Part shown: piece by piece, positions 52,293-63,898 of the stretch
Numbering within the stretch: position 1 is the first letter of the stretch
Layout: each line of letters begins with the position of its first letter
NCBI GenBank assembly: GCA_000320545.1
Contig: ADNK01002290.1
Location: 62,001 to 126,000 of the forward strand
Source of the DNA: Bigelowiella natans CCMP2755
Lineage: Eukaryota > Cercozoa > Chlorarachniophyceae
Reading direction: 5' to 3'
DNA length: 64,000 nucleotides
Notes under the pieces: model-generated
Database searches by the model: none
Told to the model about the DNA's origin: nothing
What the model saw: only the letters and a program-made list of their open reading frames with translations
Translations under genes and position numbers: made by a program

Positions 52293-54289
52293 GTCAAGAC
52301 ATTCTGTGTGTCATATGTATGTGTACGTATTGAAATTCTACCTCATCTGCGTATTTATCTACCAAAACTTGTTTTTGCTTCACCTCTCTGTTAATCAAAC
52401 ATTATTGTTCAACCCAACGAGTACGAAACAGAGAATATATGATGACTCATCATTGTAAATTAGAAGGGGGGGGGGGGGGTAGGTGGGATGAAAGAGCAAG
52501 AGGTAGAAGCAACGATAAGTATACCTTCTATGATTCTACTACTGCTACTACTGCTGTATTACTTTATCCTGTAATCATTTTGAAGGACACTCTCAAATGA
52601 GTATTTAAGCAAATCTGCCCTTATCTGGATATTAGTACTCATGATGATGATGACGGTGACGATGACGACGACGACGATGATGATGATGATGATGATGATG
52701 AAAATACTGATGATAATAAGGTTCACACTAGTATTATTGACAAGGAGGAGGTGGTGGGGAGGAGGGAAGGAAAATGAGTAGGATGTAGGAATTGTAGATG
52801 ATCAACATCGTATATTATGATTATCATATCACCATCATGCATACTAGTACCTTCTTCTGGGGACCGACTCGCACAGCCTTCACCCCCTGAGTAGTGGTAA
52901 GTAGTAGTAGTAGTAAGAGTAGGATCATCATTTCCATGAGATGGAATATCATGCAGCACCACCAAGCAATAATGGATATTCTTCCTTAAATACAAGCCCA
53001 TCGATAATATACAATATATATACAAGAAGTACGTGATTAGTACCCTTTTCAGAAGTGCTTCAAAGAGCTGATCTACCGCTATATTAGATTGAGCTACAGC
53101 CTATCGTCATTATAATCATATTCACCCAGATTAGATTCACTGAACATATTCTATAATAAACTCTTCACGAGGCTGCTGCTTGTATGGTTGTAGGTATTAC
53201 GATGAACAAAATGCATGATAATTACATCATTTTTTATTCACGTACCAAGACTCTTCTGATATTCTGTGGAAACCCTCTCCAATCCCATTCTTTATGCTGT
53301 TCAATAGTATAGCGGTGGGAACAACATTAGCAACGATCGCAACAACAACAACAACAACACAGTAAGTGAGAGACTATGTACCAAGAGAATACAAAATAAT
53401 CATACAAAACAAAGATCATCACAACGACGATGAAGATGATAACAATATTTTTCATCATCACGTATTACGAGATTTAGCCAAGCACTAATGAGCTCAGATG
53501 CCTTTATGTAGACATCGACAACAACAACAACAACGTCAACAAAGAAGCAAACGATTATCAAATACTGCGTATTCACTGACTAGCTGATGATGATGGTGAT
53601 GAAGATGATATGACGATTAAGGGAAGGAGGAATACTACTACACTCTAGCATTTGTTTATTGTACGAGTATGCAAGCTCGAGATCATCATGGAAACAACAC
53701 ACACTATTTAGTGGTAGTAATGGTAGTAGTGCATACTGTTGTAGTCTTTCCAGTGCCAGGAGGGCCTTTATTGATACGATTGTAATCATGTTTATCATAT
53801 GAAGGGAAATGGTGATGATGATGATGATGTAGTAGTAGTAGCAGTAGTAGTACCTTGTATTATCGATATTGGGTTGTAGAGTGCCCTCACAATTGCCTAA
53901 TTCATAATCACAATCCCCATAATTTATCACTATCATCATCATATTCATGAGGTACAAGTAGTAGTAGTCTGCTGTACATGATGCTGTGTTGAATAAAGAA
54001 TATGTATTCGATGACACACACACACACACAGCCTAATAATAATGTCATCATACCGTCCTTTGAACGTCATTCACTTCAATCCCCTCCAATACGCGATTTA
54101 TGCGGTAATATCCGATAAATTCGACCTATTTGTGTTGTCGTTATCACCATTAGTTTCTTTGTCATCATTGTTTCCTCTTCTTAGAAACAGCCCCCACCAC
54201 CACTATGCAAACGATCGATCCTATAGTAGCAGGTTAGCAGCAGTAGTAGTGGTAAAAGTAGTGCGTGTTTTCAATGATTGAACGTCTTG

Positions 54290-54322
<33 letters not shown>

Positions 54323-54453
54323 ATCATCGTCATTATGATTGATTATTTGTTACTGGGATTGATAAGTGGTGAGGGTTCTTGTCGGGGATATGGCAGGGCA
54401 AGAAAGGGCCTTCCAATAAGTACTTTGGTGGCTATACATGAGTTAATTATGTG

Positions 54454-54487
<34 letters not shown>

Positions 54488-54502
54488 ATAAATAAATAAA
54501 TA

Positions 54503-54543
<41 letters not shown>

Positions 54544-55050
54544 GTATCTAGTAACATTGGTAGATGATGGTGGTAGTAGTGCGTATTGGCAGTGTGCTAC
54601 TATGATCGTGAACAACTACTAACATGAGCCGCCTTGCACTAAGTTTGAATTATCATCCTTGCAACGGAGTAGTTTTGAGTAGTGGTAGTAGTAGTAGTAG
54701 TAGTAGTAGTAATGTAGTACATCTCTCTTTCTGATAATAATGTTTTATGCCTCCTTTATTGTCTTCTTCCATATGTATTTCTTATATGTATTTCTATGGT
54801 GAGAAAATCCTTCTTTTTGGGAAGGGGATTAGTGGAATTGATTGCCTTGGAAACAGCGGAAGAATCCTGTAGCACTTCATGAGAGGATGCCATTTCTCGC
54901 AATCTCCTCTGTCACCGGATATCATTTCCATCAGATAATATTATCAATATTCAATCATTGAAGAAAGAAGAAGAAGAAGATGATGACGTTGATGAGCACC
55001 TGTAAAATCAATAAAACTGGATTTCCCCTTCCTGCTTCTTCCATCCTGAT

Positions 55051-55082
<32 letters not shown>

Positions 55083-55407
55083 TTTATAATTTTGACAAAT
55101 GGGGGTGAGGGCCATTTTCATTTGGCGCTGGATTTGTATATCTTAGTAATGATGATGACGATGATGATGATGATGATGATGATGGTTATAGTGAACTTAG
55201 ATTATTCATTATGTTGTTATTGTTTATCCCATTATTGACTGACGAGGAACGCTATATAGATGATTCATTATGTTGTTATTGTCTATCCCATTATTGACTG
55301 ACGAGGAACGCTATATAGATGATTCATTATGTTGTTATTGTCTATCCCATTATTGACTGACGAGGAACGCTATATAAATGGCCAGAAACAATTAATTCAT
55401 TAAACAA

Positions 55408-55444
<37 letters not shown>

Positions 55445-55455
55445 CTCGCTCTCTC

Positions 55456-55517
<62 letters not shown>

Positions 55518-55751
55518 TCGCACACTCACCATGAATGCCCAAAGTCCAAAGCCAAGGTCTATTGTGAGAATAATGCAGCACCACACATGAAACACATCAA
55601 GATAACTCATGTGCTACTACAAACAATAGTGCGTTATGAATTCTGGTGATAGATCACGTACTGATATCATGATTAGATGAGATGGATAGGTGGAAGGATG
55701 GACTCGTAGTAATTAGAAACAAAGCTATGGCGAGGAGGACCATGAGTAGTA

Positions 55752-55784
<33 letters not shown>

Positions 55785-56296
55785 GTTGTTGTAGTGGTAG
55801 TTGTACCTCAATAGCACTTTGCATGCGTTCATATGCTACTGGTGATGCTGCTTGGTCAATTCTAGACAAATAGGCACACAATACAGTTATTGCGCATACT
55901 CTAGAGCAGAAGGAGGAGGAGGAGGAGGGGTAGGAGGAAGAGGAGAAGAAGGACGATGCCATCATCCTCTTCAACAATGCAGTTACCAATACATCGTCTC
56001 TGCTTACCACTCCTCACTACCCAGGCAGCAGCAGCACTTTAATAATACAGAAATAGAACTGCTAGCAATAGCAGCAGTACCTCCATAGAAGTTTTTCCTG
56101 ATCATTGTTCATTATATCATCATCATCATCATTAAACATATTTTTGCAGAAATGAATTTGACAGAAGTAGTTATTGGCACGGCATCATCATCGTGATCTT
56201 ATTGCTTTATATATCAAACTACTCATTATTACCGGCATCGGAAGCTCTTCTTTGGAATCAAATAAACTTATTGAGATGGCCTATGCACATCAACGA

Positions 56297-56336
<40 letters not shown>

Positions 56337-56384
56337 GGTTATGAGGCTGTTAATTTATTAAGGTTATAAATAACAATAGTAATT

Positions 56385-56415
<31 letters not shown>

Positions 56416-56596
56416 CTTTCTAAGGTATTGGGGATGATTCAAAGTCAAAGCTTTTCAACGATGAGGAACTGAGATTGCGGCATTTATTGTCATCATTTGT
56501 GACAGCAGAAGAAGCAGCAGCAGTAAACAAGCAGAGAGATTCTTCCCTTTCTTCTTCTTCTTCTTCTTCTTCTTCTTCTTCTTCTTCTTTTTAAGG

Positions 56597-56627
<31 letters not shown>

Positions 56628-57244
56628 AACTACTAACCCTAGATCCACGAGATCGTACGTATCTTCGAGGAATCATTGTTGTTAAAATAACGGGGGGGGG
56701 GGACAACAAGCAACAACTACTGTCAATTCAATTACTACTTATATATTGCTATGATGATTCGCTAGTAATTTATCGTTTGTCTATAACAATGCAACGACTA
56801 CATCAACAGCAGCAATAACTACTACTGGTACCGACACTACTACTGACCCATCATGTGCCCTTTGTGGATTGACTGGATCTCCCCACCGCATTGATGATAC
56901 GACAACATTGTCTCCTATTGGTGATGATATAATATGATATGATATGACATGATTATGTGGAATGATGTGCAAACACTGCACAACAACAACAACAACAACT
57001 ACAAACATCATCAAGATTGATCACAACACGAGTAGTTGCAGGCAGCACTTCAGAATAGATAACAAACATTAGTAGTAAATCATTCATTAAAAGGTGTTAA
57101 TAATCATCATTCCTCAAGCAACTATAAACAGCGTGTGCTATTCTCTTGGTAAGCTAATAATACCAGCAGCAATTTTGTGCTCTCCTGCCATGAATAGAGA
57201 GCTAATGGAATGAGATGATGATGATGATGATGATGATGGCATAA

Positions 57245-57281
<37 letters not shown>

Positions 57282-57711
57282 GGAAATGCTATTGTGAGAG
57301 ATTAACGATAGAAGATGACCTCGCTCGGTAGAATATATTTGTCTGTGTGCATATTTTTGGTTTGTTTTTCTGTTTGCTCTTCTCCCTCTTTAGCATTAGA
57401 TGCGGATTGGTGTTGTTTGTTACTTGTCTGGCTTGGAAAATCGGTAGAGAACCTCTCCAAATCTCCCTCGAGTCTATGATGATGATGGTGTAATTGTTGA
57501 TGAAGCTTTAAGTAGTGGTAGTAGTAGTAGAGGTCAGAATCAGGATCGAATTATGATGAGTACAAGTAGCAGTAGGGAAGTTACATTATCACATCATCAT
57601 CATCATCATCATCATCATCGCAGCAATCATTATCATTATTATTAGCAAGCACAAATTTATGATGATGATGATGATGATAGTCACTACTACTACTACCGCT
57701 GCTGCTGCTGC

Positions 57712-57755
<44 letters not shown>

Positions 57756-57955
57756 ATATTACTACTACTTTTACCAATTTGCACTTGAGGTTCAAAAGGC
57801 ACACACCTTCCTCAACCAGCTGCTGTGCAGAGCCTACAATGACCTTGCTGTGAGTTGTGTTTTGGAGGTTACTACTACTCCTCCTCCTCCTCCTCAAGAT
57901 GATTGATCATATATCATAATTGAAGGGGTAGGTATTGCTATTCGTAGTAACCTGT

Positions 57956-57997
<42 letters not shown>

Positions 57998-58187
57998 CAG
58001 ATAGATAGATAGTACTACGGTTTTGTCAAACGAGCTGCTTGAAGACTATGTACATCTATGTTATAATTTATACGCACTGTTTCTAATGTGCTTTTCACAT
58101 TGATCTTGTGCTACACTATATTCCTCCTGTATTAATTATTATCATTATAAAAGCCATAATTATGTCAGATGCTTGACTGATTAGGCA

Positions 58188-58225
<38 letters not shown>

Positions 58226-59414
58226 ACAGACAGACAGACTAACAAATACAAACTATTTCCTCCAAATCATACTTCTTCAAAACATTTTTGGCAGCAAGCA
58301 TCACATCGCATCACTTCACATCACATCACTCCTTCCTTTCTCTTCCCACCACCTTTAAAGCGAGGGAGTATAGCTGTGCGTATGGTTTCATCAAGTTGAT
58401 TCGAACAGGCATGTAGTAATCTGCTGCATGGTTGTGCATCTTCCCAGCCTTTGGTAGTAGTAGTAGTAGTAGTGTGAGTCTTGTGGAAAATGGCTGTTGC
58501 ATGCACATATCAAAGGAGGCCCAGAAAGGCACCTACTATAGCAGTAATACCCTCTTGCTTTCTGGTCGAGGATCGTGTGGATATCTAATGATGGGGGGGG
58601 GGGAATCATAATGATGATGATTGATGATTGATGATTGATGATTGATGATTGATGATGATGATGATGATGATGAGATGTTGTGCTCTTGGAAAAAATATAG
58701 CTTCTTGACAAGGATAAGGAGGAGAAGGAGGAGAAGGAGGAGAAGAAGGATCAAGAATATAGCACATGATAATAACAGGCTACTACTAGTGCTACTAATC
58801 TATCCAATCATACGACATAGAACGTATTATCATCTTCGTGTCTGCTTTCATATATTGCTATTGTCATTATGATTTTTATCATTACGTGATGAAATTGTCG
58901 TCTCTTTCTCTTTCAGGGCCGCTTGGTATGGGAACATTACTGAACAAGTAGTCGTAAGAGAGAGAAGCAGAACACCATCATCGATCTAATCGACCATCAT
59001 CATCATCATCATCGTCGTCGTCATCGTCATTAAGTAAGTGAACCCTTTTTCACGATGTTCCAGACTGTGAGTAGTGATCAGGCTTTGGATCATTTCGTGG
59101 TTGGCCATTTCCTGTTTACATCATTACAAATATAGAAGAAGAAGAAGAAGAAGAAGAAGAAGAAGAAGAAGAAGAAGCATGTTGTCTTTATTCATGGTTT
59201 CCTTTTGGCATCATCATGTATTAAAACGCACATAATTTGCCATTATTCGTTCATTCGAATTTACTAGCTGCTTGCAGATTATAGAGAGGAGAGAGGAGAG
59301 AGGAGAGGATGAGAACGAAAATAGGAGTAGTAGTAGTACTCTTGGAGACATCGTCATCTTGATGGGGTTGTGGTGGTCTTGTTGGCCTTCTTCATCTCCT
59401 CCTTGATTCATCAT
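46807..59414 (-). CDS. UPF1-like superfamily 1 RNA/DNA helicase in more than 33 micro-exons
   Basis: The last 33 exons (54431 down to 46807) join with every splice phase agreeing, giving 1,824 nt. Motifs in order: GPPGTGKTTT (Walker A, 53737-53765), AQSNIAVDQL (Ia, 53044-53100), VVLTTCIGSG (51310-51355), LVDEAAQ then ATEPE (II, 51056-51114 and 50820-50834), LIGDHHQLPPT (III, 50617-50668), SLFERAVRSGI, YQYRMHP (IV, 49727-49785), FPVVFIEVSTG, VISPYASQ, VEIKTVDG-YQGREKDLIIMST (V, 48083-48160 and 47843-47882), VNV-ALTRARYGLLVVGN (VI, 47246-47287). This is the UPF1/IGHMBP2 subfamily, ATP-driven 5'-3' translocases of mRNA decay. The closest spacing I recall is to UPF1, but no Cys/His domain was seen. 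Exons between 54.4 and 59.4 kb (for example AYERMQSAIE at 55.8 kb) and the start MMNQGGDEEG at 59,414 are tentative. Confidence 0.88.
49051..49325 (-). other. Long helicase exon with a low-complexity insertion
   Basis: The only large exon of the helicase core (91 codons). It runs from KFWWPN to FPVVFIEVSTG, segments that nearly abut in UPF1. Between them lies an insertion of about 70 residues rich in Asp, Asn and Ser, apparently grown from ATC and CTT repeats, between motifs IV and V. Confidence 0.75.
49553..49656. repeat. (GT)n(GA)n compound microsatellite
   Basis: Lies in the helicase intron between exons 49494-49538 and 49727-49785; a (ATC)n tract follows at 49,683-49,714. Confidence 0.9.
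51749..51803. repeat. Poly-C then (CT)n tract in a helicase intron
   Basis: C run at 51,752-51,772, then CT repeats up to the donor of the exon that occupies 51804-51850. A GA tract (51,869-51,912), a CT tract (51,976-52,016) and a CA tract (52,020-52,073) fill the next intron. Confidence 0.9.
55202..55378. repeat. Three tandem copies of a 59-bp unit
   Basis: Each unit runs from ATTCATTATGTTGTTATTG to GAACGCTATATAGATG with at most a few differences. It lies inside a helicase intron and is the only longer-unit satellite seen in this part of the window. Confidence 0.85.
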
Positions 59415-59575
59415 CTGTTGTAAGATGCCAGCAGAGCACCAGATTTGTTCAAGAACAATTATTAGAATTTAGCAAGTGAAATCGTAAGGCAGCAGCATCA
59501 TGCCACATCACACCCTGAATCATTGGATGATAATATGCTGGAATGGGGGGGGTAGTTCTCTGATAAGAGTAGTAA

Positions 59576-59610
<35 letters not shown>

Positions 59611-59642
59611 TCTTTTTGCTGCTTATCGTTATAATTGTATTT

Positions 59643-60358
59643 TTATTTCTTCGCATCATCATCATCATCATTATCCTCGTCTTCGTCGTCGTCAATTTCT
59701 CTTCCCTTTTCTGCTTTTTTTTTCCCCCTTCTTTTTCTTCTTCTTCTTACGTTATTTTCGCGGCTGCCAAGCTCATCGGTATCATCATATGCTGTTGCAC
59801 CCCAGCTAATACCCCCTCGAAGAGAAGTAATAAGTGAAGGCGATGATGCTGATAATGTTGTTTCTGTTGTTGTTGTTGATGATGGTGAATAAGAAGACGA
59901 AGAAAGCTCCTTCTTTATTCCTTCCACTCTGTTCTTTTCTCCACTGAAATAATTAGTAGCATTATTGTTGATGATATTGTCTTCTTCGTGAAGGACTTCG
60001 TCATTATTCTTGTGGAAACGCCAAACTTGAAGGCTCTCAAACCCGTCTGAAGTTGTTCGTCTTGACAATCGATACGGAGAATATCCATATTTCTTTGCCA
60101 CTCGTTGTGCTATCTAATGACGGTGAGGAATACACGCACAAATAATTAACGAAGAGGAAAAGAAAGATGGGAAGAATATATCCACAACATCAACGTCTTA
60201 ATATGTACAACAATAGATACAATCAACTTCTCCTCCTCTCCTTCTTCTTCCTCTCCTTCTTCTTCCTCTCCTTCTTCTTCTTCTTCGCATTGGTGAATAA
60301 TACCAGGATAGGGTTGTTACGACCTTCCAAAACGATGTAGATCTGCACCACGTGAGTG

Positions 60359-60391
<33 letters not shown>

Positions 60392-61385
60392 ATAGTAGTA
60401 GTAGTGGATTATGTTATTTTTGTTTGAATCACCAATATCAATAATCATCATCATTATTTGGTAAAACACATCTTTTGTTGTCGTCGTCGTCGTCATCATC
60501 ATCGTCATCATCGTCGTCATCATCATCGTCATCATCATCATCACCATCCTCATCATCATCATTCTTCTACAGAAAAACTTTCTTCCACATAATGAAGATA
60601 ATAATACCTGGCCAAACTTGTTCAAGCAGCCCTCCGACTTTTCAAAGAATTGATCTATGATCTAAGAAGACAACGAACGATCAACCAAAGTAGTAGTAGT
60701 AGTACTAGTACGTAGTAGAAAATTGAGTAGAATTCCAAGTTTAGAAAGCTACTATTGAATGCAATACAAGCTGGTCTTGGTAGTAATAATAGGCTGCCGA
60801 TGATCATGATAGATAATGATGATGATGATAATGATGATGAACACCTTCGTTCCATTTGGCCCACCCGCCCAAGCATAATTCTCCACATGAGCGATTTCTT
60901 CTTCCTATCAATTAGTACATTTCAATAATTATTATCATTAACGAACTAGTGCTCAAATATGATCGAGTATGGCAGTAGAGAGTTAAGAGTAATGACTTCT
61001 ACTTTACTACCGATGACGGAACATATGGTGGATTGAATATCAACAAATCAGCCTTTGGGACACATTTCGGAATGATGTCACTCTGGAAGATTCCAAGCAC
61101 CGCCTCAAGAGGGACATTATTTCTCTGATATCAGGTTTAGACGTTTTTGTATGTATGTGTGTATTTGTGTGCCTCGCGTTTGCAGTAGTGAGGTCAAGCT
61201 ATAATCATATATATTGGCTCCCATGCTTATCGAAAATTTATTGCGTAGCTACCACCTCTAACGTTTGTTTGGTCGCATTCACTGCAGCATCATTCAAATC
61301 TGAGCCCCAGAAGCTCCAGTCTTTGCAACCTGCATCGGGAAAATGAGAAGCTCATCACAATCAAGGCCCTCCATTATGCTGTTGT

Positions 61386-61421
<36 letters not shown>

Positions 61422-61717
61422 TTGTAGGTGGTGGCGGCGGTGGCGTTGAAGAAAGTGATGAGAATAATCACGAGAATGATAATTAAATGGTAATAAATAC
61501 CTAGGATCCTCTTTGCTAAAGTCGTCAGGACAATGCCACTACCCACGCCCACCTCACCACAAACTCTCCTGTGAACCCTACGACGACACGCCGAGGGGAG
61601 AAGGAAGTTTTCTTTGGATGTCGATGACAGTAGCGTATCTAGAAGCAGCCAGGTATCATCTCGGGGAAGATACACGTGTCCTTTGGTTAGCCCAGGCTGA
61701 TGGAAAAGCAGCAGCAT
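59643..61717 (-). CDS. HEMK2/N6AMT1-type glutamine methyltransferase (eRF1 modifying)
   Basis: Seven exons agree in phase: 61501-61717, 61253-61329, 61011-61103, 60845-60904, 60608-60661, 60304-60342 and 59643-60113, total 1,011 nt (336 residues). Sequence landmarks match the HEMK2 family in order: GHVYLPRDDTWLLLDTL, the SAM-binding EVGVGSGIVLTTLA, WGSDLNDAAVNATKQTLE, the catalytic ADLLIFNPPYVPSS (the NPPY motif of N-methyltransferases), YAWAGGPNGTK, FFEKSEGCLNKFGQ, IYIVLEGRNNPIL and YRLSRRTTSDGFESLQVWRF. The family methylates the GGQ glutamine of release factor eRF1 with a TRMT112 partner. The C-terminus has an additional low-complexity acidic and basic tail of about 110 residues. The start at 61,717 may be preceded by an upstream exon. 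The helicase start lies 229 bp downstream in the same orientation. Confidence 0.88.
60358..60405. repeat. (AGT)n microsatellite in a HEMK2 intron
   Basis: Trinucleotide tract next to the acceptor of the exon at 60304-60342. The same trinucleotide family, in one orientation or the other, occupies most introns between 46.8 and 61.5 kb. Confidence 0.9.
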
Positions 61718-61849
61718 TTAGCGAGAATAACATCGAACAATAATGGCAGCAAGGTGGCTACTGAGAAGGATGCCTTGTTTGTCATCTAAATCACAGTCTC
61801 AAACCTTCGATTGGTCCTCGGTGAGATGAGAGATATCCACATCTAGCAA

Positions 61850-62194
61850 TTATGGGAGCTTTTTGAGAACATACATTTTGGCATATTTCAACATAAAATT
61901 GTGGTGGTGGTGGTGGCTAAAGTTATCATCAATATTGGGATGTGTCGTGTCAAAGAGCCTACCGGGTACAGATCGCTTGTTATTTCTTAGAGGAATAAGC
62001 GAAGAGGCCAAGCGTCGCAGCGAGGAGGATGGTTGGTGTCCTCCTGCATCTTTTCTGCTGCAGCTGCTGTGGCTCTTGTTCAAGTCTCCACCACTTGTAA
62101 CGCTGTAGTACCTCGTCGCCACTCCAAGTGCAGCAATTAACCATATCCACACGCTCCTTCTCCTCCTCCTCCTCCCCCTCTCAACCATACTCAT
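61850..62194 (-). CDS. Possible short leftward exon with an N-terminal membrane anchor
   Basis: MSMVERG, a run of six arginines, then SVWIWLIAALGVA, a type II signal-anchor pattern, followed by a Ser/Arg-rich stretch and a GTATGT donor at about 61,873. It could be a separate small gene or a 5' exon of the HEMK2 gene giving a targeting leader, but its phase (2) does not match the acceptor before PGLTKGHVY. The opposite strand is open too. Confidence 0.3.
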   Translation of the reverse strand: MSMVERGRRRRRRSVWIWLIAALGVATRYYSVTSGGDLNKSHSSCSRKDAGGHQPSSSLRRLASSLIPLRNNKRSVPGRLFDTTHPNIDDNFSHHHHHNFMLKYAKMYVLKKLP

Positions 62195-62813
62195 CAGACT
62201 GATCTCACTCCAGCACCATGAATGCCTGATGATCCATTGTCATAATCCGAAGAGCTCTCGGTGCAGGCACAATATTGGAATAAAATATGCGGAAAACATC
62301 TATAATGTGTTTGGAAATAGGACGGGGTATTACTCGTTAGCTAGTTTTTAAAACCACTCCAGATGTTTTTTAGGAAGAATAATGCTGGAGGTTTGACCTA
62401 GAAACTATCATAATTGGTGGAGTTGTTGTGGTTATTGTAGTCATTGTTGTAGTTGATACATTGCAGCATGATTTGCCACAGGCGTGCGAGTCGCACCACT
62501 CATAGATCTGTCCTTTTCTCCTTACGAGCAAACCAGGGCAAATATCGAATAAAATTACAATAAATCCCCTGTATTCCATAAAAAACTGGGGATCCCAGGG
62601 ATTTGTACCGGGACTGGGCACCTGCATACCCTTAGCACACCGCTGTATCAAACGACAACCCCCCCGACGTGATAGATAGTAGACTCCAGATGAGAATCTT
62701 AGAAGTGACATAATCAGCTACAAAAGGCGTTCATGTCAAATAGATGTACATCAGCATATCAGTGCTGAGCTACAAAAAGTAGTTGTCTTCTTCTGTCTCC
62801 TTCCTTCCTTCCC
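62195..62813. other. Intergenic region holding the tRNA-like element
   Basis: Apart from the element at 62,587-62,663 and a short ACA/ATG-rich patch at 62,405-62,460, nothing is recognised. The genes on either side diverge from this region. Confidence 0.4.
62587..62663 (-). tRNA. tRNA-like Pol III element (possible tRNA-Leu AAG relic or tRNA-derived SINE)
   Basis: Leftward, an A-box (TGATACAGCGG, one mismatch to consensus) and a B-box (GGTACAAATCC, one mismatch) are spaced normally and followed by TTTTTT, a Pol III terminator. GGGGGTT and GATCCCC can form a seven-pair acceptor stem (two G-U pairs), CGTT with AGCG a D stem, and GTGTG with TATGC a wobble-rich anticodon stem whose loop CTAAGGG would give anticodon AAG. 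The T stem has one mismatch and an eight-base loop. The pairing is marginal, so a decayed gene or SINE head is as likely as a working tRNA. Confidence 0.35.
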
Positions 62814-63854
62814 ATGGCCAACAAATCACAGCAGCAGGAGCGACGGCAGCAGAAAAATCGATGGCGCATTCTCGGTTTCGACCCTGTAGCAGCATCGCTC
62901 ATCAGCATCTTCACTCTGATAAATTTAAGTAGAGTCAGTATTCTCCTAGATGCAACTGTACTAAGTGCAGGCTGGGTGGCATTCATTTTAATCATGGCAG
63001 GGATTCATAGCATCATTGCATTAGGTAGGTGCTGCTGCTGCTGCTACTCATTCGTTCGTCGATTTTCAATACTTCCCTTGTTGATAACTTCGTCCTTACT
63101 TGCCTGCTTTATTATATACGTAAACCTATAGTTGTGTTAGTTGCCTTTAAGTGGATCACACATTCTGGTGGTTCTTCAGATCCAGAATTCTTTGTAAGAA
63201 TATGAATGAACCTCCACCTGTCTAGTTGGAACTTAAGTAAATTTATATCCCATTGCATACTTGAAATTATTATGCTAAGTTGCGATCGTTTGGTTGTAGA
63301 GATTAAATTTTTGTGAGAAGAGCAGCACGTTACTAATACTGCCACGCGCGATTGTTGCTTGGACAAATCAGTTCTTCGCAGTTTGTCGTCTGTCTCTACC
63401 AGTGTGCGTCCTACTTAATAATATAATCACGCTGCTACTGTTCCTTATTCAACTCAAATTGTTTTTGTTGTTCAATTGCCAACATCACCACCACCAATAA
63501 CCTTGTTGTGGCTGCCATTGTTGCATCCGCTCCACTCCCCTTGCTTCTTTCTCTCCTTCCTGTTATCACCTGCCGTAGGACGTATTCATCTGGATGCTCA
63601 CTAAAGTATTTATAGTTCTTCCTTTTCTCGCTCTGGTGAGTAGTAAGAAAGAGTGATGATGGACAACAAAACGATGATCAACAATGGATGTTAATTGTCA
63701 TGATCATTCTCTCTTCCTCCTTTATTCCTTAATATTGCAAAAGGGTGCAGAATTGGTTATCAGCTACGTGGCTGGTGGCTTCTCGCCTTTCTGGAGCGCA
63801 TGGAACTTCTTCCAAAGCAATATTCCTAACAATTGGATTATATTGATAAAGGTG

Positions 63855-63898
<44 letters not shown>

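Noticed and set aside
55520-55600. Leftward hydrophobic segment resembling a membrane helix
   Set aside because: A stronger acceptor (CTCACAATAG) inside it gives a short polar exon that suits the helicase better; a membrane span is not expected there.
56130-58950. Apparent rightward membrane-protein exons (for example at 56.14 and 57.39 kb) and a rightward last exon at 58.92 kb
   Set aside because: Each lies opposite a leftward exon with its own acceptor and donor, and the leftward reading leads into a proven helicase. Polypyrimidine tracts and hydrophobic frames arise from the complement of purine-rich coding and repeats.
60470-60570. CRISPR-like or satellite array of TCATCG units
   Set aside because: Simple triplet microsatellite with irregular TCA/TCG units, no spacers, eukaryotic intron.
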